The notes below the pieces were generated by a model that was not told the origin of the DNA, ran no database searches, and saw only the letters and a list, made by a program, of their open reading frames with translations. This document shows, in pieces, positions 25,349 through 34,879 of a stretch of DNA of 64,000 bases; the first letter of the stretch is position 1, and the number at the start of each line of letters is the position of its first letter. A program made the translations under genes and the position numbers. The stretch is from positions 1 through 64,000 of the forward strand of contig NZ_JALIFO010000006.1 of NCBI RefSeq assembly GCF_022867805.1, in the 5' to 3' direction. The DNA is from Cuneatibacter sp. NSJ-177. GTDB lineage: Bacteria > Bacillota > Clostridia > Lachnospirales > Lachnospiraceae.

Positions 25349-27250
25349 ATGGGAATTCCAGGAAGGAAGAAAACAGACGGTACCGTGCAAAAGCAGGCGT
25401 GCCCGGCGGGAAAAAGAAAGAGAAAAAGAAAAGCAGCGGCGGTTACGGCCGGGTTGGCGGTTTTAGTGGCGGCAGGCATTTATATTTTAGGCCGGACGGA
25501 CTCAAAACCGGCGATGGCGTCGTCCGCCTTGACGATGTCGGCGAATGTGGAGACCGGGTCAATCTCCACCACGATCGAGGGCTCCGGCTCGCTTTCCAAT
25601 CTGGAAAGTACGGACATTAAAATCCCGGCCGGGCTTAAAGTGGATCAGGTTTTGGTCTCAGAGGGAGACCAGGTGAAGGCAGGAGACATCCTGGCCACGC
25701 TGAATGAAAATTCCGTGAAAGCACAGCTTTATGCAGCAAAGGAAGCCATTGAGGACGTGGAGGATGATCTGGAGGATGCCGATGACGACACGGCGGAATA
25801 TTATGAATTGCTCCAGGAAAAAGAAGAGCTAGAAGAGAAATATGAACGTTTGTCCCAGCTGTCCGAGACCAATACCATTCCGGCAGATTCCGATGGGATC
25901 ATCACCGGCGTCCATGTATCGGACGGCAGTTCTTTATCCGCGTCGTCGGCTGCCGGCGTCGGGACGGCATCCGCAGGCGGGGCAGGCCTCACCCTTCTGA
26001 CAAGTATGGGCGGAAACGCACAGGGGGCGGTTTTTTTGACCGCATCTCTGGAAGGGCAGCCGGAATCCGGCGCTTCACAGGAAGGGGAGGGAAAGGATCC
26101 GTCCGTTCCCCAGGATGGCGGAGAGAGTTCGGAAGAGTCACCGGCGGCCGTGCAGGTCTTAACGGAGCTGGAACCGATTCCGATTGCCAGCCCGGTCACC
26201 GGCGCTGTGCCGGAAACCCTTCTGGCCGAGACGGAAACTTATCGGGCCGAGATCGTCTGGGCTCCTGCTCAGGAACAGTTCCAGGCGGATATCGCTTATT
26301 CGGCCGTGGTTCGCCTGACGGCAAAAGAGGGATACGCCTTTGACCCGGCGATAGTTCCGGTGGTCGAGAATGCGGTGGTTTCCGGATGTATTGTGACTGG
26401 GGAGGGGCAAGGAAACCAGCTGACCTTTACCGCCACGTTCCCGAAGACAGAGGCAGCGCCTGTCGGGGAGGTTCCTCAAAATGGAGAATCCCAGAGCGAT
26501 TTACAAAACCAGGAATCCAGTGTATCCGCCGGTTCGGTTTTAACCGCCGGGAACGGGAGCAGCGGAACCTCTGTCACGGCGGGAAGCGGAGTGACCACGT
26601 CCGGAGGAACTGCACAGTCTTCCGAGAGTACGGATCAGGTGGCGGCATTTAGCATTGCGTCTCAGGATCAAATGAAAGTTTCTGTCAACGTGGATGAACT
26701 GGATATTCTTTCCGTAGCCGAGGGTCAGAAGGTGAGCCTGACCTTGGACGCCATCCCGGAGGAGACCTTTGAGGGAGAGATCACCGGAATCGGAACGACA
26801 GGGACCTCAAGCGGCGGTGTGACCAAGTACCAGGTGGAAATCACCCTGCCGAAAAGCGAATCCATGATGGCGGGTATGAATGCCTCGGCGTCCATCATCT
26901 TGGAAGAAAAGAACGATATTTTATTGATTCCTTCGGCGGCGGTACAAGAACAGGGGGGAAGAACTTTTGTCTATACTGAAAAAGATGAGGAGACCGGGGC
27001 GCTCGGCGGCGAAGTGGAGGTGGAAACCGGCCTCTCCGACGGCGCTAACACGGAAATCACATCTGGGCTCTCGAACGGTGATACCGTGTATTACAGCTCG
27101 ATTTCCAGCGGTGGATCCAGCGAAGAATTCTCTTTCGGCGGCATAGATATGGGAGGCATGCAGATGGATATCCCTGGCGGAGGCGGCCGGGAGGGGGGAG
27201 CCCCAAGCGGTGATTTCTCCGGAGGCCCGATGGGAGGTGGAACCCCATGA
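25349..27250 (+). CDS. MacA-like periplasmic adaptor/membrane fusion subunit with a large inserted linker
   Basis: A 633-residue protein: a basic N-terminus and one membrane segment (about residues 28-50), a biotinyl-lipoyl-like half (LKVDQVLVSEGDQVKAGDILATLNE), a coiled-coil hairpin (about 125-160), the second lipoyl half (IPADSDGIITGVHVSDG), then after about residue 430 the beta-barrel part (MKVSVNVDELDILSVAEGQKV) and a Gly-rich tail. Between them lie some 230 residues of Ser/Gly/Glu-rich linker with an Ig-like module (about 270-370). Usual family members have 400-480 residues. It works with the ABC ATPase and permease encoded next; the stop overlaps the ATPase start (ATGA). Confidence 0.85.
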   Translation: MGIPGRKKTDGTVQKQACPAGKRKRKRKAAAVTAGLAVLVAAGIYILGRTDSKPAMASSALTMSANVETGSISTTIEGSGSLSNLESTDIKIPAGLKVDQVLVSEGDQVKAGDILATLNENSVKAQLYAAKEAIEDVEDDLEDADDDTAEYYELLQEKEELEEKYERLSQLSETNTIPADSDGIITGVHVSDGSSLSASSAAGVGTASAGGAGLTLLTSMGGNAQGAVFLTASLEGQPESGASQEGEGKDPSVPQDGGESSEESPAAVQVLTELEPIPIASPVTGAVPETLLAETETYRAEIVWAPAQEQFQADIAYSAVVRLTAKEGYAFDPAIVPVVENAVVSGCIVTGEGQGNQLTFTATFPKTEAAPVGEVPQNGESQSDLQNQESSVSAGSVLTAGNGSSGTSVTAGSGVTTSGGTAQSSESTDQVAAFSIASQDQMKVSVNVDELDILSVAEGQKVSLTLDAIPEETFEGEITGIGTTGTSSGGVTKYQVEITLPKSESMMAGMNASASIILEEKNDILLIPSAAVQEQGGRTFVYTEKDEETGALGGEVEVETGLSDGANTEITSGLSNGDTVYYSSISSGGSSEEFSFGGIDMGGMQMDIPGGGGREGGAPSGDFSGGPMGGGTP

Positions 27251-27918
27251 TCTGTCTGAAAGATGTATGTAAAACCTACTGGATGGGGGCGGAGGCCGTC
27301 CACGCCTTGGACCACGCCAGTATGGAGATCAGCCAGGGCGAATATGTCAGTATCGTGGGCCCTTCCGGCAGCGGGAAATCGACGATGATGAATATCATCG
27401 GTTGTCTGGATTTACCGGATGAGGGGGAATATCTGTTGGATGGCCAGCCGATTCAAGGCTACACGGAAAAGGAACTGGCCCGGATCCGGAATCAAAAAAT
27501 CGGATTTGTTTTTCAAAGCTTTTTTCTGATCCCCAAAATGACCGCGGAGGAGAACGTGGAGCTTCCATTAATTTACCGGAGACTTCCCGCCTCTGAGCGG
27601 AAACGATTGGTAAAAGAAGCCATGGAGCAGGTCGGGCTGGACGGCAGAATGCAGCATAAGCCAAATGAATTGTCGGGCGGCCAGCAGCAGCGGGTGGCGA
27701 TCGCCAGGGCGCTGGTGACTTCCCCCTCCTTGTTCCTGGCCGATGAGCCCACAGGAGCGCTGGATTCCCACACCAGCGAGGAAATCATGGATTTATTTCA
27801 CGAGCTCCACGAGAGAGGGAATACGATCGTGGTGATCACCCATGACGAATCGGTGGCCAATCTGGCGGAACGAAAAATCCGGATCAAGGACGGGCAGGTG
27901 AGTGAGGTGGCGATATGA
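27247..27918 (+). CDS. MacB/LolD-type ABC transporter ATPase
   Basis: A 223-residue ATPase with Walker A GPSGSGKST (about 38-46), a Q-loop in FVFQSFFLIPKMTAEENV, signature LSGGQQQRVAIARAL, Walker B LFLADEPTGALD and switch histidine in VVITHDESVA. The LADEPTGALDS and the length are typical of the MacB/LolCDE/FtsE class. It is coupled by four-base overlaps to the adaptor before it and the FtsX-type permease after it. Confidence 0.95.
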   Translation: MICLKDVCKTYWMGAEAVHALDHASMEISQGEYVSIVGPSGSGKSTMMNIIGCLDLPDEGEYLLDGQPIQGYTEKELARIRNQKIGFVFQSFFLIPKMTAEENVELPLIYRRLPASERKRLVKEAMEQVGLDGRMQHKPNELSGGQQQRVAIARALVTSPSLFLADEPTGALDSHTSEEIMDLFHELHERGNTIVVITHDESVANLAERKIRIKDGQVSEVAI

Positions 27919-29090
27919 TTTTTCAGTCGTTCAAGATGGCTTGGAAATCCATTGCCTCCAGTAAAATGCGTTCATTTCTCACGATGCTGGGCATTATCAT
28001 CGGCGTGTTTTCCCTTGTGGTTCTGGTGTCCCTGGTGAACGGCGCGACCAGCTCCATCACGGACACGATTTCCAGCATCGGCACGAATCTGCTGACCGTG
28101 ACGATCAGCGACGATAAGGACCGCCCTTTCCGCTGGGATGAAGTGACGGCCCTGGCCGATTCCGAGGAGTTTGCCGAAGCGGCTCCCTCGGCAAACGCCA
28201 ATGTAACGGCAAAGAATAAAACGGCCAGCGGAAGCCTCAGCGTCACGGGCACGACGCCCGGCTATGCCTCGATTCAAGGACTGGAGCTGGGAAGCGGGCG
28301 ATTCCTAAAAAAAGCGGATGTGGAAAATCACACGTATGTTGCGGTCATCAATGCCTATACGGCGGAAGAACTGTTCGGGACCGCCAATGTAACCGGAGAA
28401 ACGATATCACTGAATGGGATCCGCTTCCAGATCGTAGGGGTTTTGGCTGAGGAGGAGAGCACCTCCGGATTCAATATGGAACGGATGGAGGCGTACATCC
28501 CATATACGACCTTGATGCGTCTCTCCGACAGTGTCAAGGACGTGACCAGCTTTTTTGTCTCCTCCGAAGATGAGAACAGCATGGACACAGCGGAGAACCG
28601 CCTGACCCAGCTTCTCCTGGAACGGCTGGACAGCGATTCCGACGCGTTCAGCATCCAGAACCAATCGGAGATTATGGAAACCATGACCAGCGTAACGGAT
28701 ACTTTGTCCATCCTTTTGGGAGGAATCGCCGCGATCTCACTGATTGTCGGCGGAATTGGAATTATGAATATCATGCTAGTTTCAGTGACGGAGAGAACCA
28801 GGGAGATTGGGATCCGAAAAGCGATCGGGGCGTCCTATGGGACGATTTTGACGCAGTTTTTAATCGAGGCGTTGGTGATCAGCCTGATCGGCTGTCTAAT
28901 CGGCATCGGGATCTCCTGGCTCGCGATCCTGGTGGTGGCCCAGTTGCTGCCGGACTACTCGTTTTCCCTCTCCATGGGAGCAGTGTGGGTGGCAGTTGGA
29001 TTCTCGGCTTTGATCGGGGTCGGCTTTGGAAGCTATCCCGCAAGCAAGGCGGCGAGAAAGAAACCCATCGATGCACTGCAATTTACCTGA
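27915..29090 (+). CDS. FtsX/MacB-type ABC transporter permease
   Basis: A 391-residue permease with the MacB layout: one N-terminal helix (RSFLTMLGIIIGVFSLVVLVSLVNG), an extracytoplasmic domain of about 200 residues, then three helices from LSILLGGIAAISLIVGGIGIMNIMLVSV onward, with the conserved TERTREIGIRKAIGAS segment and a YPASKAARKKPIDAL end. Together with the adaptor and ATPase it forms a tripartite-like efflux or peptide/envelope stress system. A two-component system gene pair follows 120 bp downstream and may control it. Confidence 0.94.
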   Translation: MIFQSFKMAWKSIASSKMRSFLTMLGIIIGVFSLVVLVSLVNGATSSITDTISSIGTNLLTVTISDDKDRPFRWDEVTALADSEEFAEAAPSANANVTAKNKTASGSLSVTGTTPGYASIQGLELGSGRFLKKADVENHTYVAVINAYTAEELFGTANVTGETISLNGIRFQIVGVLAEEESTSGFNMERMEAYIPYTTLMRLSDSVKDVTSFFVSSEDENSMDTAENRLTQLLLERLDSDSDAFSIQNQSEIMETMTSVTDTLSILLGGIAAISLIVGGIGIMNIMLVSVTERTREIGIRKAIGASYGTILTQFLIEALVISLIGCLIGIGISWLAILVVAQLLPDYSFSLSMGAVWVAVGFSALIGVGFGSYPASKAARKKPIDALQFT

Positions 29091-29162
29091 CCGGCAATTC
29101 ATTTGGTTGCGGAAAGGAGGGAGGGTATGGTACAATAGCAACACAGAAATGAAATCGTTAGG

Positions 29163-29192
29163 CCCGCCGCAGAAAAATGCGGCGGGTTCCTT
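29163..29192 (+). terminator. hairpin between the efflux operon and the histidine kinase gene
   Basis: A perfect 9-bp stem, CCCGCCGCA (29163-29171) with TGCGGCGGG (29178-29186), followed by TTCCTTGG, a poor T tract. It may partly separate the efflux genes from the two-component genes. Confidence 0.5.
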
Positions 29193-29213
29193 GGATTTTG
29201 AGGAGGACGGCCG

Positions 29214-30635
29214 GTGAAACTAAAACAAAAGATACTATTATCCGTCAGCCTGTTGGTTTTTATTTCCCTGATCACCCTGTTTCTGACCGGAAACCTGGTC
29301 ATCCGTCTGTTTTCCAGTCAGTTTGATCCCAAAGAACTGGTAGTGGCGGAGCCCTATGTATTTGAGGCGGGAGAGATTTTAAAAGAGGCTTTAAACGGGG
29401 AGAAAAACTGGGAGGCTGCAGGCCGTAAGCTGGAAGCCCTTGGCTACCGGATGGCGGTTGGCACCGATGACACCATCATCTGGACATCAGGAGAGACAAA
29501 GACAAATGTCTTTTCGTCTGCCCTGCCCTTTTCTTGGAAGGAAGAGGAACTCTTGCTGTATCGCCAGAAGGGGTGGTCTATTTTGGGGATTCGAAACGGC
29601 GAGTATACGCTATTGGCGGCCGGTATGCCGGAAGGACCGGGAACTCTTCTGGAGGATCAGTCGGAGCCTTTTACTTCCATGCGATTGACTTATTTTGTCG
29701 TAGGAATTTTGTCGATCTTGATTATTCTGCTGGTCAGCATGATCTATACCAGGTTTCAGGCAAAAGCTATTCTAAAGCCGGTCAAAGCCCTGGAGGAAGG
29801 TGCCCGCAGAGTAGAGCAGGGGGATCTTCTCGTTCCCGTCCTCTATGAAGGGAAAGATGAATTCTCCACGGTCTGCGGCGCATTCAACCGGATGCAGGAT
29901 GCCCTACGCAGGGAACAGGAAAAAAATAGGGCCTACGAAAAGGCGAGATTCGATATGGTAAATGGCATTTCCCATGATCTGCGAACCCCGCTGACTTTTA
30001 TCAAAGGATCAATCAAGGGGATTCTGGACGGTGTCGCCGCCACGCCGCAGAAGCAGGAGCAGTACCTGACCATTGCGTACCGGAAGACCTGCGAGATGGA
30101 CGGGCTGCTGCAAAAGCTGCTTTCTGTATCCCGCATGGAAGCCGGGAGCATTCCCCTTCTTATAAAAGAAAGAGATCTGGGAGAATTCGTCCGGAATTTT
30201 GCAGAAGAATCGGAGGCGGAGTGGAAAAACAGCGGGATTATAAGCCGGATTCAAGTGGCTGCAGGTCCTCATCCCGTAAATATGGATGAGGAACAACTGC
30301 GCCGGGTTTTGTGGAACCTCTCCGACAATGCGGTGAAATATGCCGCCTCCGATCCGCTTACTTTTACGATTCAGGTTTATTCCGGGACGGAGGGGGAGCA
30401 TCTGGTCTTTTCCGACAATGGAGCGGGGGTGCGGGAGGAAGATTTGCCCCAGCTGTTTGAGCAGTTTTGGAGAGGGGACGTTTCGCGGAGCCCAAAAAAC
30501 GGAGAGGGAAACGGCCTGGGCCTTGCGATTGCAAAGCAGATCGTAGAGGCGCATGGCGGACAGATTACGGCGTACAACCGCGAAGGCCTTGCGGTCGAAA
30601 TGATTTTTCCCTCCGGAAAGGAGAGCCATGCGTAA
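29214..30635 (+). CDS. sensor histidine kinase
   Basis: A 473-residue kinase: two membrane helices (about 8-30 and 160-182) flanking a 130-residue extracytoplasmic sensor, a HAMP domain (ILKPVKALEEGARRVEQGDL), the phosphoacceptor H254 in GISHDLRTPLT, and an ATPase domain with LWNLSDNAVKYA, FSDNGAGV and GNGLGLAIAKQIVEAHGG. The start is GTG 29214 behind AGGAGG at 29201-29206. It overlaps the response regulator gene by 8 bp. Its place after the MacAB-like genes suggests that the efflux system is its target, as for antimicrobial-peptide sensing modules of Firmicutes, but this is inference. Confidence 0.94.
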   Translation: MKLKQKILLSVSLLVFISLITLFLTGNLVIRLFSSQFDPKELVVAEPYVFEAGEILKEALNGEKNWEAAGRKLEALGYRMAVGTDDTIIWTSGETKTNVFSSALPFSWKEEELLLYRQKGWSILGIRNGEYTLLAAGMPEGPGTLLEDQSEPFTSMRLTYFVVGILSILIILLVSMIYTRFQAKAILKPVKALEEGARRVEQGDLLVPVLYEGKDEFSTVCGAFNRMQDALRREQEKNRAYEKARFDMVNGISHDLRTPLTFIKGSIKGILDGVAATPQKQEQYLTIAYRKTCEMDGLLQKLLSVSRMEAGSIPLLIKERDLGEFVRNFAEESEAEWKNSGIISRIQVAAGPHPVNMDEEQLRRVLWNLSDNAVKYAASDPLTFTIQVYSGTEGEHLVFSDNGAGVREEDLPQLFEQFWRGDVSRSPKNGEGNGLGLAIAKQIVEAHGGQITAYNREGLAVEMIFPSGKESHA

Positions 30636-31326
30636 AATACTGATTGTGGAGGATGACGCCGAGATCGCCATGTTGGAAAAAGACTACCTGAATATGAGCG
30701 GTTACAGCTCAGAGGTGATCGGTGACGGACTCGAAGCCCTTGAGGCCCTGCGCAACGGCGAATATGAGCTGGTCTTGCTGGATTTGATGCTGCCGGGCTG
30801 CGATGGTTATGAGATCTGCCGTTTGATTCGGGATGAGATCGATATTCCGATCCTGATGGTGACGGCCAGAGTGGAACTGCCAGACCGCCTCCATGGGCTG
30901 CAGCTTGGCGCGGACGATTACATTCTGAAACCATTTGATCCTGCGGAACTGGTGGCCCGTGTCATTTCTCACCTGAGACGGTATGAGCGGCTGACTGAGT
31001 GGAAGGCGGAAGAAGAATCGGAAGAACCGCTGACGGCCGGGGATATTCGGATCGATCCCCGGCAAAGGTCCGTCTATGTCGGGGACCGGGAGGTCCGTTT
31101 TCCCAAACGGGAATTTGACCTGTTAAAATATTTCGTCTCGAATCCCAATGTAGTCCATTCAAAAAAGCAGCTTTTTGAGACGATCTGGGGGTATGATTCA
31201 AGCGGGGATCTCGCAACCGTGACCGTACATGTCAACCGCATCCGTGATAAGATAGAGAAAGATCCCTCCAACCCCAAGAGAATTGAAACGGTCTGGGGAA
31301 TTGGATACCGTTTCCATTGTCCTTAA
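30628..31326 (+). CDS. OmpR-family response regulator
   Basis: A 232-residue regulator with a receiver domain (acidic VEDD at 8-11, phosphoacceptor D52 in LLDLMLPG, switch residues in VTARVEL and the LKPFDPAEL lysine) and a winged-helix DNA-binding domain (FPKREFDLLKYFVSNPNVVHSK, then VTVHVNRIRDKIEKDP). It is the cognate partner of the overlapping histidine kinase gene. No terminator with a strong T run was seen directly after it. Confidence 0.95.
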   Translation: MRKILIVEDDAEIAMLEKDYLNMSGYSSEVIGDGLEALEALRNGEYELVLLDLMLPGCDGYEICRLIRDEIDIPILMVTARVELPDRLHGLQLGADDYILKPFDPAELVARVISHLRRYERLTEWKAEEESEEPLTAGDIRIDPRQRSVYVGDREVRFPKREFDLLKYFVSNPNVVHSKKQLFETIWGYDSSGDLATVTVHVNRIRDKIEKDPSNPKRIETVWGIGYRFHCP

Positions 31327-31551
31327 GTTAATAGAAAAGATTTTGTAAATTCCTGGAAAGAGAAACCAGTTTTTTGCTTTTCCGGGGATTTTTACGTAGA
31401 AAAAAACACGGTTGTGCGTTATAATGATAAAAATGGCTCCGGAACCAAAGAACGATTGGTTTTTCGCTCATAGGAAGCGATGGGGAGTGAGGACTGCCCG
31501 GCTGGTTGCTCAGTGCGGCGCAGAAAACAGAGGATAGGGGAGGAGCATTCC

Positions 31552-32088
31552 ATGGATCTTTTTGAAGAGAGAAGAAGTATTCGGAAATATACCAGCCAGC
31601 CGGTAACGGACGAGGTGCTGCATCAACTGATCGAGGCCGCCCGTGTGGCTCCGTCGGGGAATCACACGCAGCCTTGGTATTTTATTGCAGTCCGGTCCGA
31701 AGAGACAAAGCGCAAGATCGTAAAGGCGGACCATGACCAGGAGTGGATGATGGGGGCGCCGCTCTTTCTGGTCTGCGTGGCGGACGGCTATGTGCGTTTA
31801 AAGGACGAGACCATCGAGCTCAACGAGGAGACACCTTATAAAGGGCAGAAGCTGGTTCTGCGGGATACGGCCATCGCCACCGAGCATATTGCCCTGAAGG
31901 CCGTGGAACTGGGACTTGGCACCTGCTGGACCGGTTATTTTGTCCAGAAGGAGATGAAGGAGATCCTCGGCATCCCGAAGGACAAGCATGTGGTCGCTGT
32001 CTTGACGGTGGGATATCCGGCGGAGGAGCCGAAACCCAAGGAACGAAAAACTGTGGAAGAAATTTTGATGTATGAGCGCTGGGGATAA
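31552..32088 (+). CDS. nitroreductase family protein
   Basis: A 178-residue FMN-dependent oxidoreductase. The opening MDLFEERRSIRKY and the APSGNHTQPWYFI segment are the FMN-binding hallmarks, and GLGTCWTGYF and VLTVGYP mark the rest of the fold. Substrate is unknown; nitro compounds and quinones are usual in vitro. ATG 31552 follows GGGGAGGAG. It lies just upstream of xpaC, whose start is 25 bp beyond its stop, so these may be co-transcribed. Confidence 0.92.
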   Translation: MDLFEERRSIRKYTSQPVTDEVLHQLIEAARVAPSGNHTQPWYFIAVRSEETKRKIVKADHDQEWMMGAPLFLVCVADGYVRLKDETIELNEETPYKGQKLVLRDTAIATEHIALKAVELGLGTCWTGYFVQKEMKEILGIPKDKHVVAVLTVGYPAEEPKPKERKTVEEILMYERWG

Positions 32089-32113
32089 AAAAGAGAAGGC
32101 GCCGGGAGGCAAT

Positions 32114-33367
32114 ATGCAGGAGAATGATTGGAGATCCCTGGGACGGGATATCCGCGATATTGTGCAGGACGCAGTGGACACCAAAAATTTTCATACCTTG
32201 AATCAGACATTGCGGACCGTACTGGAACAGACGGCCGGGGCCGTGGGCGACGGGATCCGGAACGCCGGAGAGGCGATTGAAAAAAATGTCAATCAGCGCA
32301 GGAGTACGGGCCCTGCCAATCCGAAGCGGATGGGCGGAAACCAAACGTTTCAGACTTCCCGCGAGAATGCGCAGCCCCCATCGCGGCTATTCGCCAGTAC
32401 CTACGGATACCGGGCCGGGGGAATGGCCATGAAGGTCATCGGAATTATTTTCGGCCTGACATGCGGCATCGCGGTTGCGGTGCTTTTACTGATCGCCTTG
32501 GCGAGCGGCGTGTTTTCCTTTGGACTCCGCCTGGCGGTTTACATTTTGGCGCCGTGTCTGCTGGCCTTTCTTGTTCTGGGCGGAAAAGGAAGCTCCATGC
32601 GAAGGATGGCGATGCGGTTTCAAGAGTATGTCCGCTGCCTGCACGGCAGAACCTATTGCCAGCTGGAAGAGCTGGCTGCCGCGGTGGATCAATCCGTCCG
32701 TTTTGTCCGGAAGGATTTGAAAAAGATGATTGAAAAGCGCTGGTTCCCTCAAGGGCACCTGGACCGTCAGGAAACCTGTCTGATTGTGGATGAGCCTACG
32801 TACCGACAGTATTTGACGATGATGAAGGAGCAGGAGCGGAAAGCGAAACAAAAACCGGAGATCACGGTGGAAAAACAAGAACCGGATTCCAAACTTCCGC
32901 CTGAGGTCCGGGAAATCATGGAGGAGGGCCGGGCTTACCTGGCGGAGATCCGCCGCTGTAACCAGGCGATTCCCGGAGAGATTATATCCGCGAAGATTTC
33001 CCGTATGGAGGTTTTGGTGGAGCGGATTCTGGTTCAGGTGGAAAAAAATCCGGAGGATGTGGCGGATATCCGCAAACTGATGGAATACTATCTTCCGACC
33101 ACGGTCAAGCTGCTGCAGGCTTATGAGGAGTTGAGCGCTCAGCCGGTGCAGGGGGAGAACATTCTTTCCTCGAAAAAGGAAATTGAAGGTACGCTGGACA
33201 CTTTGAATGCTGCCTTTTTAAAGCTGCTGGACAGCCTGTTTCAGGATACGGCCTGGGATGTGTCCACAGATATCACGGTGTTGAAGACGATGTTGGCGCA
33301 GGAGGGATTGACAGAAGACGTGTTCTCGAAAAAGACAGCGCCGGAGGAGAAAGGAACAACGACATGA
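32114..33367 (+). CDS. xpaC: XpaC-like 5-bromo-4-chloroindolyl phosphate hydrolysis family protein
   Basis: A 417-residue protein with a charged N-terminus, two adjacent hydrophobic segments (about residues 107-155) and a long soluble helical C-terminal part (YVRCLHGRTYCQLEELAAAVDQS onward). XpaC proteins are usually encoded beside TelA in Firmicutes, as here, where the telA start overlaps the stop (ATGA). The name reflects an early phenotype; the molecular role is not established. ATG 32114 with GGGAGG at 32104-32109 is preferred to the in-frame ATG at 32072, which lies inside the nitroreductase gene and lacks a ribosome binding site. Confidence 0.88.
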   Translation: MQENDWRSLGRDIRDIVQDAVDTKNFHTLNQTLRTVLEQTAGAVGDGIRNAGEAIEKNVNQRRSTGPANPKRMGGNQTFQTSRENAQPPSRLFASTYGYRAGGMAMKVIGIIFGLTCGIAVAVLLLIALASGVFSFGLRLAVYILAPCLLAFLVLGGKGSSMRRMAMRFQEYVRCLHGRTYCQLEELAAAVDQSVRFVRKDLKKMIEKRWFPQGHLDRQETCLIVDEPTYRQYLTMMKEQERKAKQKPEITVEKQEPDSKLPPEVREIMEEGRAYLAEIRRCNQAIPGEIISAKISRMEVLVERILVQVEKNPEDVADIRKLMEYYLPTTVKLLQAYEELSAQPVQGENILSSKKEIEGTLDTLNAAFLKLLDSLFQDTAWDVSTDITVLKTMLAQEGLTEDVFSKKTAPEEKGTTT

Positions 33368-34500
33368 GCGACAATCAGATGTTTGATGGATTGGGAGCGT
33401 CACCGACGCTGACTTTGGATCCCTTTGCCAAGGAAGAAAGCAAGCCCGCTCCGGCGAAAGAGCAGCCCCTCTGGGATGACAGTGTTTTAAGCCCGGAGGA
33501 ACAGCAGATGGTAGAGGCGTTTTCCCGTCAGATCAACCTGGAGGATTCCACCATGATTCTCCAATATGGAGCGGGAGCCCAGAAAAAGATGGCGGATTTC
33601 ACGGAGACTGCTCTGGACAACGCCAGAACCAAGGATTTGGGGGAGATCGGGAGCCTGCTGACGGATGTGGTCGGAGAGCTGAAAGGGTTCGATGAGGAGG
33701 AGGAAAAAGGTTTCCTCGGATTTTTTAAGAAGTCTTCCAACAAGCTGACGGCCATGAAAGCCCGCTATGCCAAGGCGGAGTCCAATGTCAATCAGATTTG
33801 CAGAGCGCTGGAGTCCCATCAGGTACAGTTGATCAAAGACATCGCTGTACTGGACAAGATGTATGAGGTCAACCTTAACTATTTCAAAGAGCTGACCATG
33901 TATATTCTGGCAGGAAAGAAAAAACTGGCCGAAGTGCGGAACGCGCAGCTGAACGAGCTGATTGCAAAAGCGGAGCGGACCGGCCAGCCGGAGGACGCTC
34001 AGGCAGCCAGAGACTTGGACGCCCAATGCCTTCGTTTTGAGAAAAAACTCCATGATTTGGAGCTGACCCGGATGGTTTGCCTGCAAACAGCGCCTCAGAT
34101 CCGGCTGATCCAGGGAAACGATACGCTGATGACAGAGAAAATCCAGTCCACCTTGGTGAACACCATTCCTCTTTGGAAAAGCCAGATGGTGCTGGCCCTC
34201 GGCGTCACCCACTCGGCCCAGGCGGCGGAAGCACAGAAAACCGTGACGGACATGACGAATCAGCTTCTGAGAAAGAATGCCGAGACCTTAAAAATGGCTA
34301 CGGTGGAGGCGGCCAAAGAATCGGAGCGCGGCATTGTGGAGCTGGATACGCTGAAAGCCACTAATGAGTCCTTGATTTCCACTTTGGATGAGGTACTCCA
34401 GATCCAGCAGGAAGGCCGGCAGAAACGCAGGGAGGCGGAAGTGGAAATGCAGCGCCTGGAAGGGGAGCTGAAAGCGAAGCTGTTAGAAATCAGAAGATAG
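33364..34500 (+). CDS. telA: TelA family toxic anion resistance protein
   Basis: A 378-residue, mostly helical soluble protein. It has the family pattern YGAGAQKKMADFTETAL, the central KYFKELTMYILAGKKKL-like region and the VNTIPLWKSQMVLALG motif that marks TelA. In other Firmicutes TelA contributes to tellurite, nisin and cell-envelope-antibiotic tolerance. It is translated from an ATG overlapping the xpaC stop and followed by a strong terminator. No tellurite-specific ter genes are seen near it. Confidence 0.92.
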   Translation: MSDNQMFDGLGASPTLTLDPFAKEESKPAPAKEQPLWDDSVLSPEEQQMVEAFSRQINLEDSTMILQYGAGAQKKMADFTETALDNARTKDLGEIGSLLTDVVGELKGFDEEEEKGFLGFFKKSSNKLTAMKARYAKAESNVNQICRALESHQVQLIKDIAVLDKMYEVNLNYFKELTMYILAGKKKLAEVRNAQLNELIAKAERTGQPEDAQAARDLDAQCLRFEKKLHDLELTRMVCLQTAPQIRLIQGNDTLMTEKIQSTLVNTIPLWKSQMVLALGVTHSAQAAEAQKTVTDMTNQLLRKNAETLKMATVEAAKESERGIVELDTLKATNESLISTLDEVLQIQQEGRQKRREAEVEMQRLEGELKAKLLEIRR

Positions 34501-34540
34501 TGTTTTTCGGAAAATACCGGGATTGATCCGGTGAGTTGGG

Positions 34541-34590
34541 AAACCGTTCTGTCTTTCCGAGGATTTTTTTGGAGAGTAGAACGGTTTTTT
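34541..34590 (+). terminator. intrinsic terminator of xpaC-telA
   Basis: A 10-bp perfect stem, AAACCGTTCT (34541-34550) with AGAACGGTTT (34578-34587), with a 27-nt loop and a T run to 34590. Confidence 0.8.
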
Positions 34591-34633
34591 GGTTTATTCT
34601 TTCTTTTGTTTTCCAAAATTTACATAATCTTTA

Positions 34634-34662
34634 TTGACATTGGGGGATAAACGCGGTATAAT
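34634..34662 (+). promoter_or_regulatory. promoter of the riboswitch-controlled cation ATPase
   Basis: TTGACA (34634-34639) and TATAAT (34657-34662) with a 17-bp spacer, both consensus. Confidence 0.9.
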
Positions 34663-34687
34663 CACCGAAACTAATACATATCAGGGA

Positions 34688-34834
34688 CAAAGGGAGTAGT
34701 TGAAAGTTCTGCTGTCAACAGCACGGTGGAGACACCTGGCGGCAGGCGCCGGTAAACGGTAACGAGACTTTTAGAAAGTTCTTTTTAGGGGAAAGATATC
34801 CTAAAGGGCTTTCTAATGGCCTCGTTCTTTTTTT
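34688..34834 (+). promoter_or_regulatory. yybP-ykoY manganese riboswitch with terminator
   Basis: The aptamer signature is visible: AAGGGAGTAG at 34690-34699, GTCAACAGCACGGTGGAGACACC in the middle (about 34713-34735), and GGTAACGAGACTTTT at 34758-34772. The expression platform can form AGAAAG/CTTTCT and a larger stem AACGAG (34761-34766) with CTCGTT (34821-34826), followed by seven Ts (34828-34834). This class senses Mn2+ and turns on Mn2+ exporters, fitting the P-type ATPase gene 45 bp downstream. Confidence 0.85.
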
Positions 34835-34879
34835 ACCAAACCGCTGGACGAGGCCGGTTCCCTGGGAAAGGAGTCAAGC

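Noticed and set aside
32072-32113. Upstream start for XpaC
   Set aside because: It lies within the end of the nitroreductase gene and has no ribosome binding site, while ATG 32114 has a strong one.
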